Below, one piece after another: positions 16,641-24,089 of a DNA stretch of 44,638 nucleotides. The stretch is from contig NZ_VCKX01000079.1 in assembly GCF_005889725.1 (NCBI RefSeq), positions 1-44,638 of the forward strand, read 5' to 3'. The stretch's first letter is position 1, and each line of letters begins with the position of its first letter. Under the pieces are notes generated by a model. The model had not been told where the DNA came from. It made no database searches and saw nothing but the letters and a program-made list of their open reading frames with translations. Both the position numbers and the translations under genes were made by a program. Origin of the DNA: Nonomuraea zeae (GTDB taxonomy: Bacteria; Actinomycetota; Actinomycetes; Streptosporangiales; Streptosporangiaceae).

Positions 16641-17929
16641 GCCGTCAGCCGCCCGCGGTGCTCCGCCTCCAGCGGGGCGTGCCGCAGGACCGCCTCCAGG
16701 ATCCTGACGACCTCGGCGTCGTCGCCCAGCCGCCGCGCCTGGTCGGCGGCGTGTTCCGCGGCCTCCACCCAGTCCGCCATGTGCCCGGCGCGCCGGTGGT
16801 GGTGGGCCAGTTGCCCCAGCGGCACCGACGGCATCGCCGCCACCGCGGCGGCGGCCCGCGCGTGCAGGTCGCGCCGCCTGGCCGCCGGGATGTCCTCATA
16901 CACCGCCTGCGCCGCCAGCACGTGCCGGAACGCCGCCTGCTCACCGCGCGCGGTGAGCAGGCCGTGCTCCACCGCCTCGTCCAGCCCGTCCAGCGCGCTC
17001 TCATACGGCAGCCGCGCGGTGGCCGCCAGCACCTCGACCGGCATCGGCTCCTGCAGCACCGAGGCCGCCCTGACCACCGCCGCGGCCTGCGGCGACAGGC
17101 GGCCCACCCGTTCCAGCACCGGGTCACGCACGCCCACCGGCACGTCCAGCTTGGAGATGGTCCTGCGCGCCCACTCCCCGCCCCGGTGCATGAGCGTCCC
17201 GCGCTGGCGCAGCAGCGCCACCAGCTCCTGCACCGCCAGCGGGACGCCGGAGGCCCGCTCGCACAGGTGCTCGGCGAAGTCCAGCGAGATCTCCTCGGTG
17301 TCCAGGATCGCCGCCGCCAGTGCCCTGGTCTGCGCCACGTCCATGGGCGTCAGCCGGACGCGGGCGTGGGTGACGGCGCGCGGCAGGCGGGCGGTCACCG
17401 CGCGCACGTCGACCGGGGCTTCGTCGGCGCGGTAGGTCAGCACCACGGCCAGGTCCCTGGGCGGATCGGACAGCAGGTAGCCGAGGAACTCCACGGTCTG
17501 CTCGTCGGCCCAGTGCAGGTCCTCCACGACCAGCACGGCCCGGCCCAGCGCGCGCAGGATCTCACCCAGGCCGCGGAACACCCGGTGGCGCTCCCCGGCG
17601 CGGTCGTCCAGCGGCTCGGGGGGCTCCGGCAGGCGTTCGGCCAGCTCGGGCAGGATCGGGCGCAGCGCGCCCGCGACCAGTGACAGGCCGGTCAGGTCAT
17701 CGGACACCTCGCGCAGCGCCTCGACGATCGGGCCGAGGGGGAACGGCTCCCTGATCCTGGCGCAGCCGCCGGTCAGGATGCGAAGGCCGGTCCGGGACAG
17801 CTCGCCGACCAGGCGGGTCTTGCCGATGCCCGCCTCACCCTCGACCACGGCGACCGCTGGGGTGTTGGAGACGGTCTCGGTCAGCAGGGCCAGTTCATCG
17901 GCGCGGCCGACGAGCGTCGGCGAGATCAT
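16133..17929 (-). pseudogene. Truncated LuxR-type AAA ATPase regulator
   Basis: The N-terminal 430 residues are a typical large ATPase regulator of the MalT/LAL type: LVGRADELALL, Walker A GEAGIGKT, Walker B LVVEDLHWAD, then the winged-helix and helical region through to about EAEHRGRL. Family members have 850-1000 residues and end in a LuxR helix-turn-helix. Here recognisable sequence ends near 16645 and the frame continues about 170 residues in Arg/Gly/Gln-rich nonsense to 16133, without TPR-like helices or any LuxR HTH. It cannot bind DNA as a normal LAL regulator would. I take ATG 17929 as start because the ISPTLVGR motif follows at once; a TTG at 17968 is also in frame. Confidence 0.75.
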
Positions 17930-18186
17930 CGGCCGCCTATGGATCACGTCTGTTCCCTGCTTGACCAAGTGCCTAGATCACACAAATACCACAAAATCAC
18001 CTTTCCGGCCGTCCCTTTCCGGGCGGCCTCGGACGGTTTCGGCCCGGCTGTGCGGGGTGGAGTGGCGAGCCCGCCGCCTTGTAGCGATGCCTCGCCCGCT
18101 GCGACTCCTACGCGCAGGGGACCGGGGGCTGGAGCTCGGCCGGCTGCTTCTGGGCCGGCATCGCGGCCTTGAGCCTGGCGGCCAGG

Positions 18187-18603
18187 TCAGCGGCGCTGCC
18201 GGCCGTCATCTCCGCCTCGAGACCGCCGTACTGTCCCGCCTCGGCCGCGTCGGCGCGGGCCTCGGCGAGGGTCGAAGACGAAGCCGGCCGCGTTGTACTG
18301 CCAGCCTTTCGGCGCGGGCTGGGCGGCGTCGTCGCGCGACCACGCCACCTGCCTGACCTCCAGTGTCACCGTACGGCCGATCAGACCCTCGCCGCGCTCG
18401 ACCTCGATGGAGGCCGCGGGGAGCCGCTGCTCGGCCGTGGCCGCGCCGACCACGACGTGGTCGGCGTAGGTCACCCAGTCGGTGTCCGTCGTGCTGGGCA
18501 GCCGATCGTCGCCGTCCGCCAGGGACGATCCGCCGGTGGGCCGGCGAGCCGTCCCCGGCGTCGCAGCCATGGCCGATCACGAGGCTGGCGGCCGCGCTCG
18601 GTG
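18187..18603 (-). pseudogene. Remnant of a hypothetical protein, frameshifted
   Basis: The middle of the region reads LPSTTDTDWVTYADHVVVGA, then SIEVERGEGLIGRTVTLEVR and KGWQYNAAGFVF. This is coherent beta-rich sequence resembling an actinobacterial exported hypothetical protein. The upstream part changes frame near 18545, and the downstream part becomes Arg-rich after FVFD, so both ends are damaged. The function is unknown. It lies just upstream of, and opposite to, the SoxR-controlled exporter. Confidence 0.5.
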
Positions 18604-18683
18604 GCACCCCGCTGACCAGGGCGGTGTTCCGCGCCCGATGGCGCTCATCGACCCGGCCCGGATCGGGGCCCTCACCAGCGCGG

Positions 18684-18711
18684 TTGACCTCAACTTAAGT
18701 TGAGCTGATGG
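18684..18711 (+). promoter_or_regulatory. SoxR box within a MerR-type promoter
   Basis: A perfect 16-bp palindrome, CTCAACTTAAGTTGAG (18689-18704), follows a TTGACC -35 element (18684-18689). It closely resembles known SoxR boxes (CCTCAAGTTAACTTGAGG). The spacer to a possible -10 would be about 19 bases, the long spacing expected for MerR-family activation. It lies upstream of the MFS gene whose downstream neighbour is SoxR, and this argues for the MFS start at 18753. Confidence 0.8.
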
Positions 18712-18752
18712 GCTGTTCGCCGTCCGCCTCCGGACCAGAGAAAGCGAACAGC

Positions 18753-20237
18753 ATGGACACCTCCACAGAACCGTCCGGGCATCCCACCGCGGTGGATCGC
18801 CCCTCTCCGTTGACACTTCCAGTGGTCCTGGTCGGCGTCGTCCTGGTGGCGATGTCCATCTCGGGAACCGCGGTGGCGCTGCCGAGCATCGGCCGCGAGC
18901 TCGACGCGTCCGGATCCCTGCTGCACTGGGTCGTCGCCGGATACAACCTGGCCTTCGCGGCCATGACGCTGGTCGCGGGATCGGCCGCCGACCGGATCGG
19001 CCGCCGGCGGGTGTTCATCGCCGCGGCGCTGGTCTTCGTGGCCGGATTTGTCGCGACGGCGCTGAGCCAGGCGATCATCATCACCGACGTCGCCCGTATC
19101 GTCTCCGGCGTCGGGGGAGCCGGGATCATGGCCGCCGGCGGCGCCATCCTCGCCTCAAGCTATGACGGGGCGGCCCGCAACCGCGCCTTCGCCCTGATGG
19201 GCACCATGGCCGGCGTCGGCATCGCCATCGGCCCCACCCTGTCGGGGCTGCTGATCTCGGCCGCCGGGTGGCGGGAGAGCTTCGCGGTCTTCGCGGTGAT
19301 CGGCCTGCTGATCGCCCTGGGCGCCACCCGTAGCCGAGAGTCCCGGGCGACCGGCACGGACCCGATCGACTGGACGGGCAGCGCGCTGTTCGTCGCCGCG
19401 CTGACCCTGCTGATGTTCGCGCTGCTGGAGGCGCCCGCGTTCGGCTGGACACATCCGGTCATCCTGGTCACCGCCGTCGCCGGCGTGGTCGCGCTGGTGC
19501 TGTTCGGCCTGTCCCAGCGGCGCAGCGCCGCCCCCGTCCTGGCTCCCTTCCTGGTCGCCAACCGCGGCTTCCTGGGCTGGAGCCTCGCGACGCTGACCAC
19601 CTCGATCGGGTTCCTCGGTGTCCTGGTCTTCCTGCCGACCTATCTGCAGGCGGCGGCAGGGCTCTCGCCCGCCGCCGCGGGGGTCGCCATGCTGCTGCTC
19701 ACCGCTCCCGTACTGATCACGCCCATGGCCGCCGTCACCCTGGTCAACAAGGGGGTTTCGGCCCGGCTGGTGATGGTGATCGCACTGGCCCTGGTGGTGG
19801 CGGGGAACCTGTGGCTGATGGGGCTGAACGCCGACAACGCGGTCGCGGCCGTCGCGGGGCCGCTGGTGATGATCGGCCTTGGCATGGGAGCGTCCTTCGG
19901 CATCACCGACGGCCAGGCCATGGCCCTGGTTCCGGCCGACGCGGTCGGCATGGCGGCCGGATTCCTCAACACGCTGCGTGGAGCGGCGGAGGCCATGGTG
20001 ATCGCCGCGTTCAGCGCCTCACTGATCGGCCTCCTTTCGGCCAGGCTGGGCGACACGTCCCGCGCCGCCCAGGTCGGCGCTGGGCGTCTCACTCCCGGCG
20101 CCGAAACCGCGGAACTGGACGCCTTCACCTGGTCCTGGCAGCTCACGCAGCTCGGCGCCGGGCTGCTCTGCCTTGTGCTGTCGGTCGTCGTGGCCATCCT
20201 CATCCACAGCCGCGCCAGATCTCGCCACACCACCTGA
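18753..20237 (+). CDS. MFS drug exporter, DHA2-like, SoxR-controlled
   Basis: A 494-residue inner-membrane proton antiporter of the 14-helix DHA2 type. Hydrophobic segments start at residue 25. Visible signatures include GSAADRIGRRRVF (motif A between TM2 and TM3), RIVSGVGGAGIMAAGGAIL (motif B/C area) and the usual long pairs of helices to the C-terminal RARSRH tail. Substrates of such proteins are often dyes, quinones and antibiotics. ATG 18753 is chosen because the in-frame ATG at 18708 would lie inside the promoter directly behind the SoxR box. SoxR follows 72 bases downstream. The expected circuit is that redox-active compounds oxidise SoxR, which then activates this exporter. Confidence 0.87.
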   Translation: MDTSTEPSGHPTAVDRPSPLTLPVVLVGVVLVAMSISGTAVALPSIGRELDASGSLLHWVVAGYNLAFAAMTLVAGSAADRIGRRRVFIAAALVFVAGFVATALSQAIIITDVARIVSGVGGAGIMAAGGAILASSYDGAARNRAFALMGTMAGVGIAIGPTLSGLLISAAGWRESFAVFAVIGLLIALGATRSRESRATGTDPIDWTGSALFVAALTLLMFALLEAPAFGWTHPVILVTAVAGVVALVLFGLSQRRSAAPVLAPFLVANRGFLGWSLATLTTSIGFLGVLVFLPTYLQAAAGLSPAAAGVAMLLLTAPVLITPMAAVTLVNKGVSARLVMVIALALVVAGNLWLMGLNADNAVAAVAGPLVMIGLGMGASFGITDGQAMALVPADAVGMAAGFLNTLRGAAEAMVIAAFSASLIGLLSARLGDTSRAAQVGAGRLTPGAETAELDAFTWSWQLTQLGAGLLCLVLSVVVAILIHSRARSRHTT

Positions 20238-20283
20238 CGCCACCCTCATCCGCAATCGCGCCAGGTCCCGCCACGCCGTCTGA
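20192..20283 (+). repeat. 46-bp imperfect tandem duplication at the MFS 3' end
   Basis: The last 14 codons and stop of the exporter (ILIHSRARSRHTT) are followed by a second copy that would read TLIRNRARSRHAV and stop, 46 bases later (TGA at 20235 and 20281). The copies differ at several positions, so the duplication is not recent. As 46 is not a multiple of three, the second copy is out of frame with the gene. Confidence 0.65.
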
Positions 20284-20309
20284 CGCCGCCTTCACCGCGA
20301 GGAGCCGCC

Positions 20310-20813
20310 GTGCACGCCAGCCCAGAGGACCACCTCACGATCGGTGACATCGTCCGCCGGACCGGCGTGCCCGCCTCCGCCCTGCACTTCTACGAGCGCA
20401 AAGGACTGATCTTCAGCGAACGCGACGGCGGCAACCAGCGCATCTTCTCCCGGCACATGCTCCGCCGGATCTCCCTCATCCTCGTGGCCAAGCGCCTGCA
20501 CATCCCGCTGTCGGACGTCGCCAGAGTCCTCGCCACCCTCCCCACGGATCGCGCCCCCACCCATAAGGACTGGCAGCGGGTCTCCCGTACATGGAAGAAG
20601 CAACTCGAGGAGCGACGCCGGGCCATCGAGAAGCTCGAACACGAGCTCACCGGCTGTATCGGCTGCGGTTGCCTGTCGATGAAGGCGTGCCTGCTGCTCA
20701 ACCCCGACGACGCCCTGCGTGACCACGGCCCCGGCCCGGTACGGCTCCAGGAGCCCGCCACATCCCTGCCCGGCGACCTGACGCGACGCCCCTCGGACGA
20801 ACCGAGCCCTTGA
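20310..20813 (+). CDS. soxR: Redox-sensitive MerR-family regulator SoxR
   Basis: A 167-residue MerR-family protein with an N-terminal winged HTH (LTIGDIVRRTGVPASALHFY, then ERKGLI), a dimerising coiled coil (about 88-112) and the [2Fe-2S] loop CIGCGCLSMKAC with Cys116, Cys119, Cys121 and Cys127. This is exactly the C-x2-C-x-C-x5-C spacing of known SoxR proteins. GTG 20310 follows AGGAG at good distance. In actinomycetes SoxR senses redox-active metabolites and turns on small sets of genes, often exporters and oxidoreductases. Here the only visible target is the MFS gene immediately upstream, which has a near-perfect SoxR box. The two genes probably form one transcript, so activation would also raise SoxR. 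Confidence 0.93.
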   Translation: MHASPEDHLTIGDIVRRTGVPASALHFYERKGLIFSERDGGNQRIFSRHMLRRISLILVAKRLHIPLSDVARVLATLPTDRAPTHKDWQRVSRTWKKQLEERRRAIEKLEHELTGCIGCGCLSMKACLLLNPDDALRDHGPGPVRLQEPATSLPGDLTRRPSDEPSP

Positions 20814-20818
20814 CGCCC

Positions 20819-21171
20819 TTATGGACTCAATGCGGGACAGCCGAGAAGATCGGTCAGTACGGTCCGTTGCCTGCCGGTCAGATCGTTGACGAACACGACA
20901 GCCGCTGCCCGGGTCTCCGTACGGGCATCTGCGATCTCTCGCACCTTGCCCGTGCTCATCAGCGTTCGCGCTGAGTAGGGCCGATCCATGTTCGCCCTTC
21001 CCCCTGGAGCCTGCCCCTTCTTGCTCCCGAGACGCCTCGGCGCTGCACGAACCGCCGGACGACTCGCCCACCCAACACGGCGATCTCCGCAGCGAGATCA
21101 TCCATGAGGTCAGTGTGGTCCTTCCGCTTGGCGGAGAACAGACCGGCGATCAACACGTCGGCGTCCGCCAC
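20819..21171 (-). pseudogene. HflX N-terminal-domain-like protein, frameshifted
   Basis: The first frame reads MADADVLIAGLFSAKRKDH and RRFVQRRGVSGARRG, then loses sense and stops at 20959. The other frame takes over near 21000-21030 and continues MDRPYSARTLMSTGKVREIA, AAAVVFVNDLTGRQR, LLGCPALSP and a stop at 20819. Together this matches the GTP-binding-protein N-terminal domain of HflX-like proteins (a GKV.EI/..LTGRQ.. pattern) as a stand-alone protein of about 115 residues. One frameshift separates the halves, so it is broken or contains a sequence error. It lies convergent to soxR, 6 bases from its stop. Confidence 0.55.
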
Positions 21172-21184
21172 TGTCGTCCTCGCG

Positions 21185-21394
21185 TGGTGTGCCGGCCGCC
21201 GTGGGAGCCGCGCTTCTTACGGTTGGCTGCCTGGTCGGCCTTCTCCGGGATGACCGCCTTGATCCCGCGCCGGCGCAGGTAGGCGCGGGGTTGCCGCGGG
21301 AGGAGTACGCCTTGTCGGCGGCCACCGCGCCCGGCCGGGTACGCGGACGGCCGACCGGAAGGCGTATCTTGATGCGCTCCAGCACGGCGCGAAA
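21185..21394 (-). mobile_element. IS5-family transposase fragment
   Basis: Continuing the frame of the oxidoreductase above it, the sequence turns into VLERIKIRLPVGRPRTRPG, then AVAADKAYSSRGN, with ARGRRG-like and KAVIPEKADQ-like continuation in a shifted frame. This is the second catalytic Asp region (ADKAYSS) of IS5/IS427-group transposases. Only about 70 codons remain and no terminal repeats were found. Its arrival cut off the 3' third of the Gfo/Idh gene. Confidence 0.65.
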
Positions 21395-21952
21395 CTGTGC
21401 TCCGCCGGGGTGGCGGAGCACCGCGGCGATCTGCTCATCGACGCCCGTCTCGCCGATGACGCCGTCCGCGACGACGTGTTGGGGCGCACCGAGGATGAGC
21501 GAGCACAGCTGGACGGGGTAGATGCCCAGGTCGAGCAGAGCGCCGCCGCCCAACGCGGGGTTGAACAGCCGGTGCTGCGGTTGCACCGGCCACCGCATTC
21601 CGAAGTCGGCCTCCACTAGGAGCGGTTCGCCGATGCGACCGCTCGCGATCACCTTGGCCAGCGTGCGGTCGCACAGCACATGCTTGCCCGCCGTCAGGTA
21701 GGCGAGGGTGTCCGGCTCGTGCCGCGAGGCCGGGGTGGCCACGTAGACGATGTCGATGTCAGGGTCGGCGGCCAGCGCGGCCTGGTCGCCGTACCGGCGC
21801 GCGATGGTGAACCTGTCTCCGAAGGCCGTGGCCCGCTCGATTGAGCGCGACGCCACCGCGACGATCTCACCGCCCTTGGCCGAGCGCATCGCCTCGGCGA
21901 ATCCGGCCGCGATCTCACCCGGCCCCGCAACGCCCCAGCGAATCGTGCTCAT
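21395..21952 (-). pseudogene. Truncated Gfo/Idh/MocA-family oxidoreductase
   Basis: The N-terminus has the Rossmann start IRWGVAGPGEIAAGF and DIDIVYVATPASRH, then TAGKHVLCDRT, where family members have the catalytic EKP-type motif. Right after this the sequence jumps to LAKVIASGRIGEPLLVEADF, so roughly 30-40 codons (including the usual FLMEAMW-like strand) are missing in frame. The conserved GGGALLDLGIYP follows, and at about residue 187 the protein runs into an IS5 transposase fragment. Intact members have about 330 residues. ATG 21952 has a normal N-terminus. It is the last member of the carbohydrate gene string, so the pathway has lost this dehydrogenase or uses one elsewhere. Confidence 0.75.
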
Positions 21953-22031
21953 TTCTCGTCCTCTTCAGGGTGCGCCGTGGCGCGGCCGTCCTCAGTGGTT
22001 GCGCCTGCGGTGGTCCGGTGCACAGGTGATT

Positions 22032-24089
22032 TCAGGGCCATGCGGTGAAGCCTTCGTGCTGGACGGTCCAGCTCCCGTCCGCGGGGAACGCGCCGATCAT
22101 GAGGGAGACGGCGGCGAGGAGGGCGCCGTTGGCCGGCAGGTAGAGGGGCAGGATGCTGCCGATCTGCGGGCTGTGGCCGGTGGCCTGGAAGGTGTTCTTG
22201 GCGGTGTCGGCGAGCAGGGCGTCCACGGCCAGGTCTGGGCGGCCGAGGCGGGTGGCGGTCATGGCCATGACGGGAAAGTCCCAGCCCCACGCGCTGTTCC
22301 AGTCCCAGTGGTCGCGGACGTCGAGGAGAGTGGCCTCCATGGTGGCGGGGTCGATGAGCGGGGTGGGCGGGACGACGCCGAGGGCGCACAGCAGGGAGGG
22401 ATGGTCGTCGCGGCGCAGGTACGGCTCGGTGGCGATCGCCGAGTAGCGGCCCCCTTCCTGGCGGGGCCGGGCCAGGTTGTCCTGGATGTGCTGCCGGCGT
22501 TCGTGCCGTTCGAGGCCGCGGCGTTCGCGCCAGTTCTGTGCGATCTCCAGGCCCCACCACCAGTAGGCCAGCTCGAAGGTGGGGTCCTCGGTCGTCTTGG
22601 CGTCGTAGAACTCCTGGGCGGGCATCAGTGGCGCGGGCAGGTGGTAGACGCCGTCGCGTTCCTCGACGAAGGAGGCCATGAACGCGGCCGTCTCCTCCAC
22701 CAGCTCGGCGAAGCGGTTCACCTCGGATCCGGCGCGGTGGAGGAGCTCGAGGAGGTAGAGCAGGTGCGGCTGCTGCCAGATGAGCAGCGAGCCGATGTCG
22801 GAGGGGCTTTCGCGGCCGTCCGGGCCGACGTGCTTGGGCCAGCGGGCCCCTTCGTAGTGCTGGCGGCGGGCGCTCTCGCGGGCCGGGCCGAGAATGGACA
22901 GGTACCAGTCGAGGCTGCGTTCCAGCAGCTCGGGCCGGCCCCAGGTGGCGAAGTGGGCGGCGTGCCAGAAGTGCATCTCCAGGTGGAACTTGCCCTGCCA
23001 GGAGTTGGTGATCAGCCCGGTCTCCTGCGGCGGCATGGTCCCGGAGCAGTTCACGGCGGTCAGGTACTGCGACAGCACGACGCGGCGCTCCAGCTCGCCT
23101 GCCCGGGGGTTGGTGCTGCCGGCGAAGTCGATGGCGGCGCCGGAGGTCCAGAAGCGGCGCCACCAGGAGATCGCGGCGCCCTGGATCGTCAGGAACTCGC
23201 CGCGTCCGAGGACCCCGCCCGGAGCGAAGGTGGCCACGAGTTCCAGGGTGGTGGCCGTGGTGGTCAGCTCGAAGGTGTGGGGCTCCTCCGCGGCCTTTAC
23301 GGTCCCTTCCGACCAGTCCAGACGCATGCCGTACGTGGTGTCGTCCAATTCGCGGCCGAAGTGGCAGGCGCGCTCGTCCAGCTCCTGCAGTGTGGTGGTG
23401 TGCCGGTCGGGCGCGGTCCAGTCGGAGGTCTCGAAGAAGCCGGCACTGGCGTACGGGAAGCGTACGGCGACGCCGAGCCGGCCAGTGGCGAGCAGGCCGG
23501 ACTCGATGCGGAAGGCGACGCGGGCGTGGTGCGGATCGGCCACAGTGGTGATGCGGACCTCGTGCCCGGCGTAGGTGAAGACGCTGGTGAGGGTGCCCGT
23601 CCACAGATCGAGGCGCTGGCGCGGGTCGGTGAGGACGGCGGGGTCGGTCTCCGCCGGTGCTCCTGGTTCTGGCCGCAGGACGAGCCCGATGCGGCCCAAG
23701 TCGAGCCGGTGCGGGTTGACGTGCAGCCAGGCTCCGGCGCGGTAGTCGCGGGCGACCTCGCCGCCACCCATCATCGCGGCCATGTCGAACTTGTCCGGGT
23801 ACTGGACGGGCCCGCGCGCGGTCTCGTACGTGGACATGGCGTCGGCCAGCACGAAGCCCTCGGGGTTGGGCATCGAGTGCCAGCCCCAGGTCGACATTGT
23901 TGTGGTGTTCACCGCGAGCCGCCCTTCGGCGCGGGCGGCGGCCTGGTCGTGGAAGGCGGTGAACGTCTGCATGCCGGTGACGTCGGCGCTGTAGGCGAAA
24001 TCGCCGTTGCCGACAGTAAGCACCGAAGCCGGGTCGGGCTGGGCGATCTCAACAGTGTGGCGGCGGACCACGGACTCACGGTCGATCAT
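22032..24089 (-). CDS. Putative six-hairpin glycosidase
   Basis: A 685-residue protein without signal peptide. The first 270 residues are beta-rich (VLTVGNGDFAYSADVTGMQT is a recognisable start), and the rest looks like an (alpha/alpha)6 barrel as in GH65/GH95/GH15-type enzymes. It contains WQGKFHLEMHFWHAAHFATW, a typical acid-bearing barrel segment, followed by FELAYWWWGL and DWNSAWGWDFPVMAM near the end. I infer hydrolysis or phosphorolysis of an oligosaccharide in the cytoplasm; the substrate and family number cannot be set. ATG 24089 overlaps the stop of the upstream GH2 gene as ATGA, so translation is coupled. It shares the operon with GH2, a sugar permease and a GH43-like enzyme. Confidence 0.65.
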   Translation of the reverse strand: MIDRESVVRRHTVEIAQPDPASVLTVGNGDFAYSADVTGMQTFTAFHDQAAARAEGRLAVNTTTMSTWGWHSMPNPEGFVLADAMSTYETARGPVQYPDKFDMAAMMGGGEVARDYRAGAWLHVNPHRLDLGRIGLVLRPEPGAPAETDPAVLTDPRQRLDLWTGTLTSVFTYAGHEVRITTVADPHHARVAFRIESGLLATGRLGVAVRFPYASAGFFETSDWTAPDRHTTTLQELDERACHFGRELDDTTYGMRLDWSEGTVKAAEEPHTFELTTTATTLELVATFAPGGVLGRGEFLTIQGAAISWWRRFWTSGAAIDFAGSTNPRAGELERRVVLSQYLTAVNCSGTMPPQETGLITNSWQGKFHLEMHFWHAAHFATWGRPELLERSLDWYLSILGPARESARRQHYEGARWPKHVGPDGRESPSDIGSLLIWQQPHLLYLLELLHRAGSEVNRFAELVEETAAFMASFVEERDGVYHLPAPLMPAQEFYDAKTTEDPTFELAYWWWGLEIAQNWRERRGLERHERRQHIQDNLARPRQEGGRYSAIATEPYLRRDDHPSLLCALGVVPPTPLIDPATMEATLLDVRDHWDWNSAWGWDFPVMAMTATRLGRPDLAVDALLADTAKNTFQATGHSPQIGSILPLYLPANGALLAAVSLMIGAFPADGSWTVQHEGFTAWP

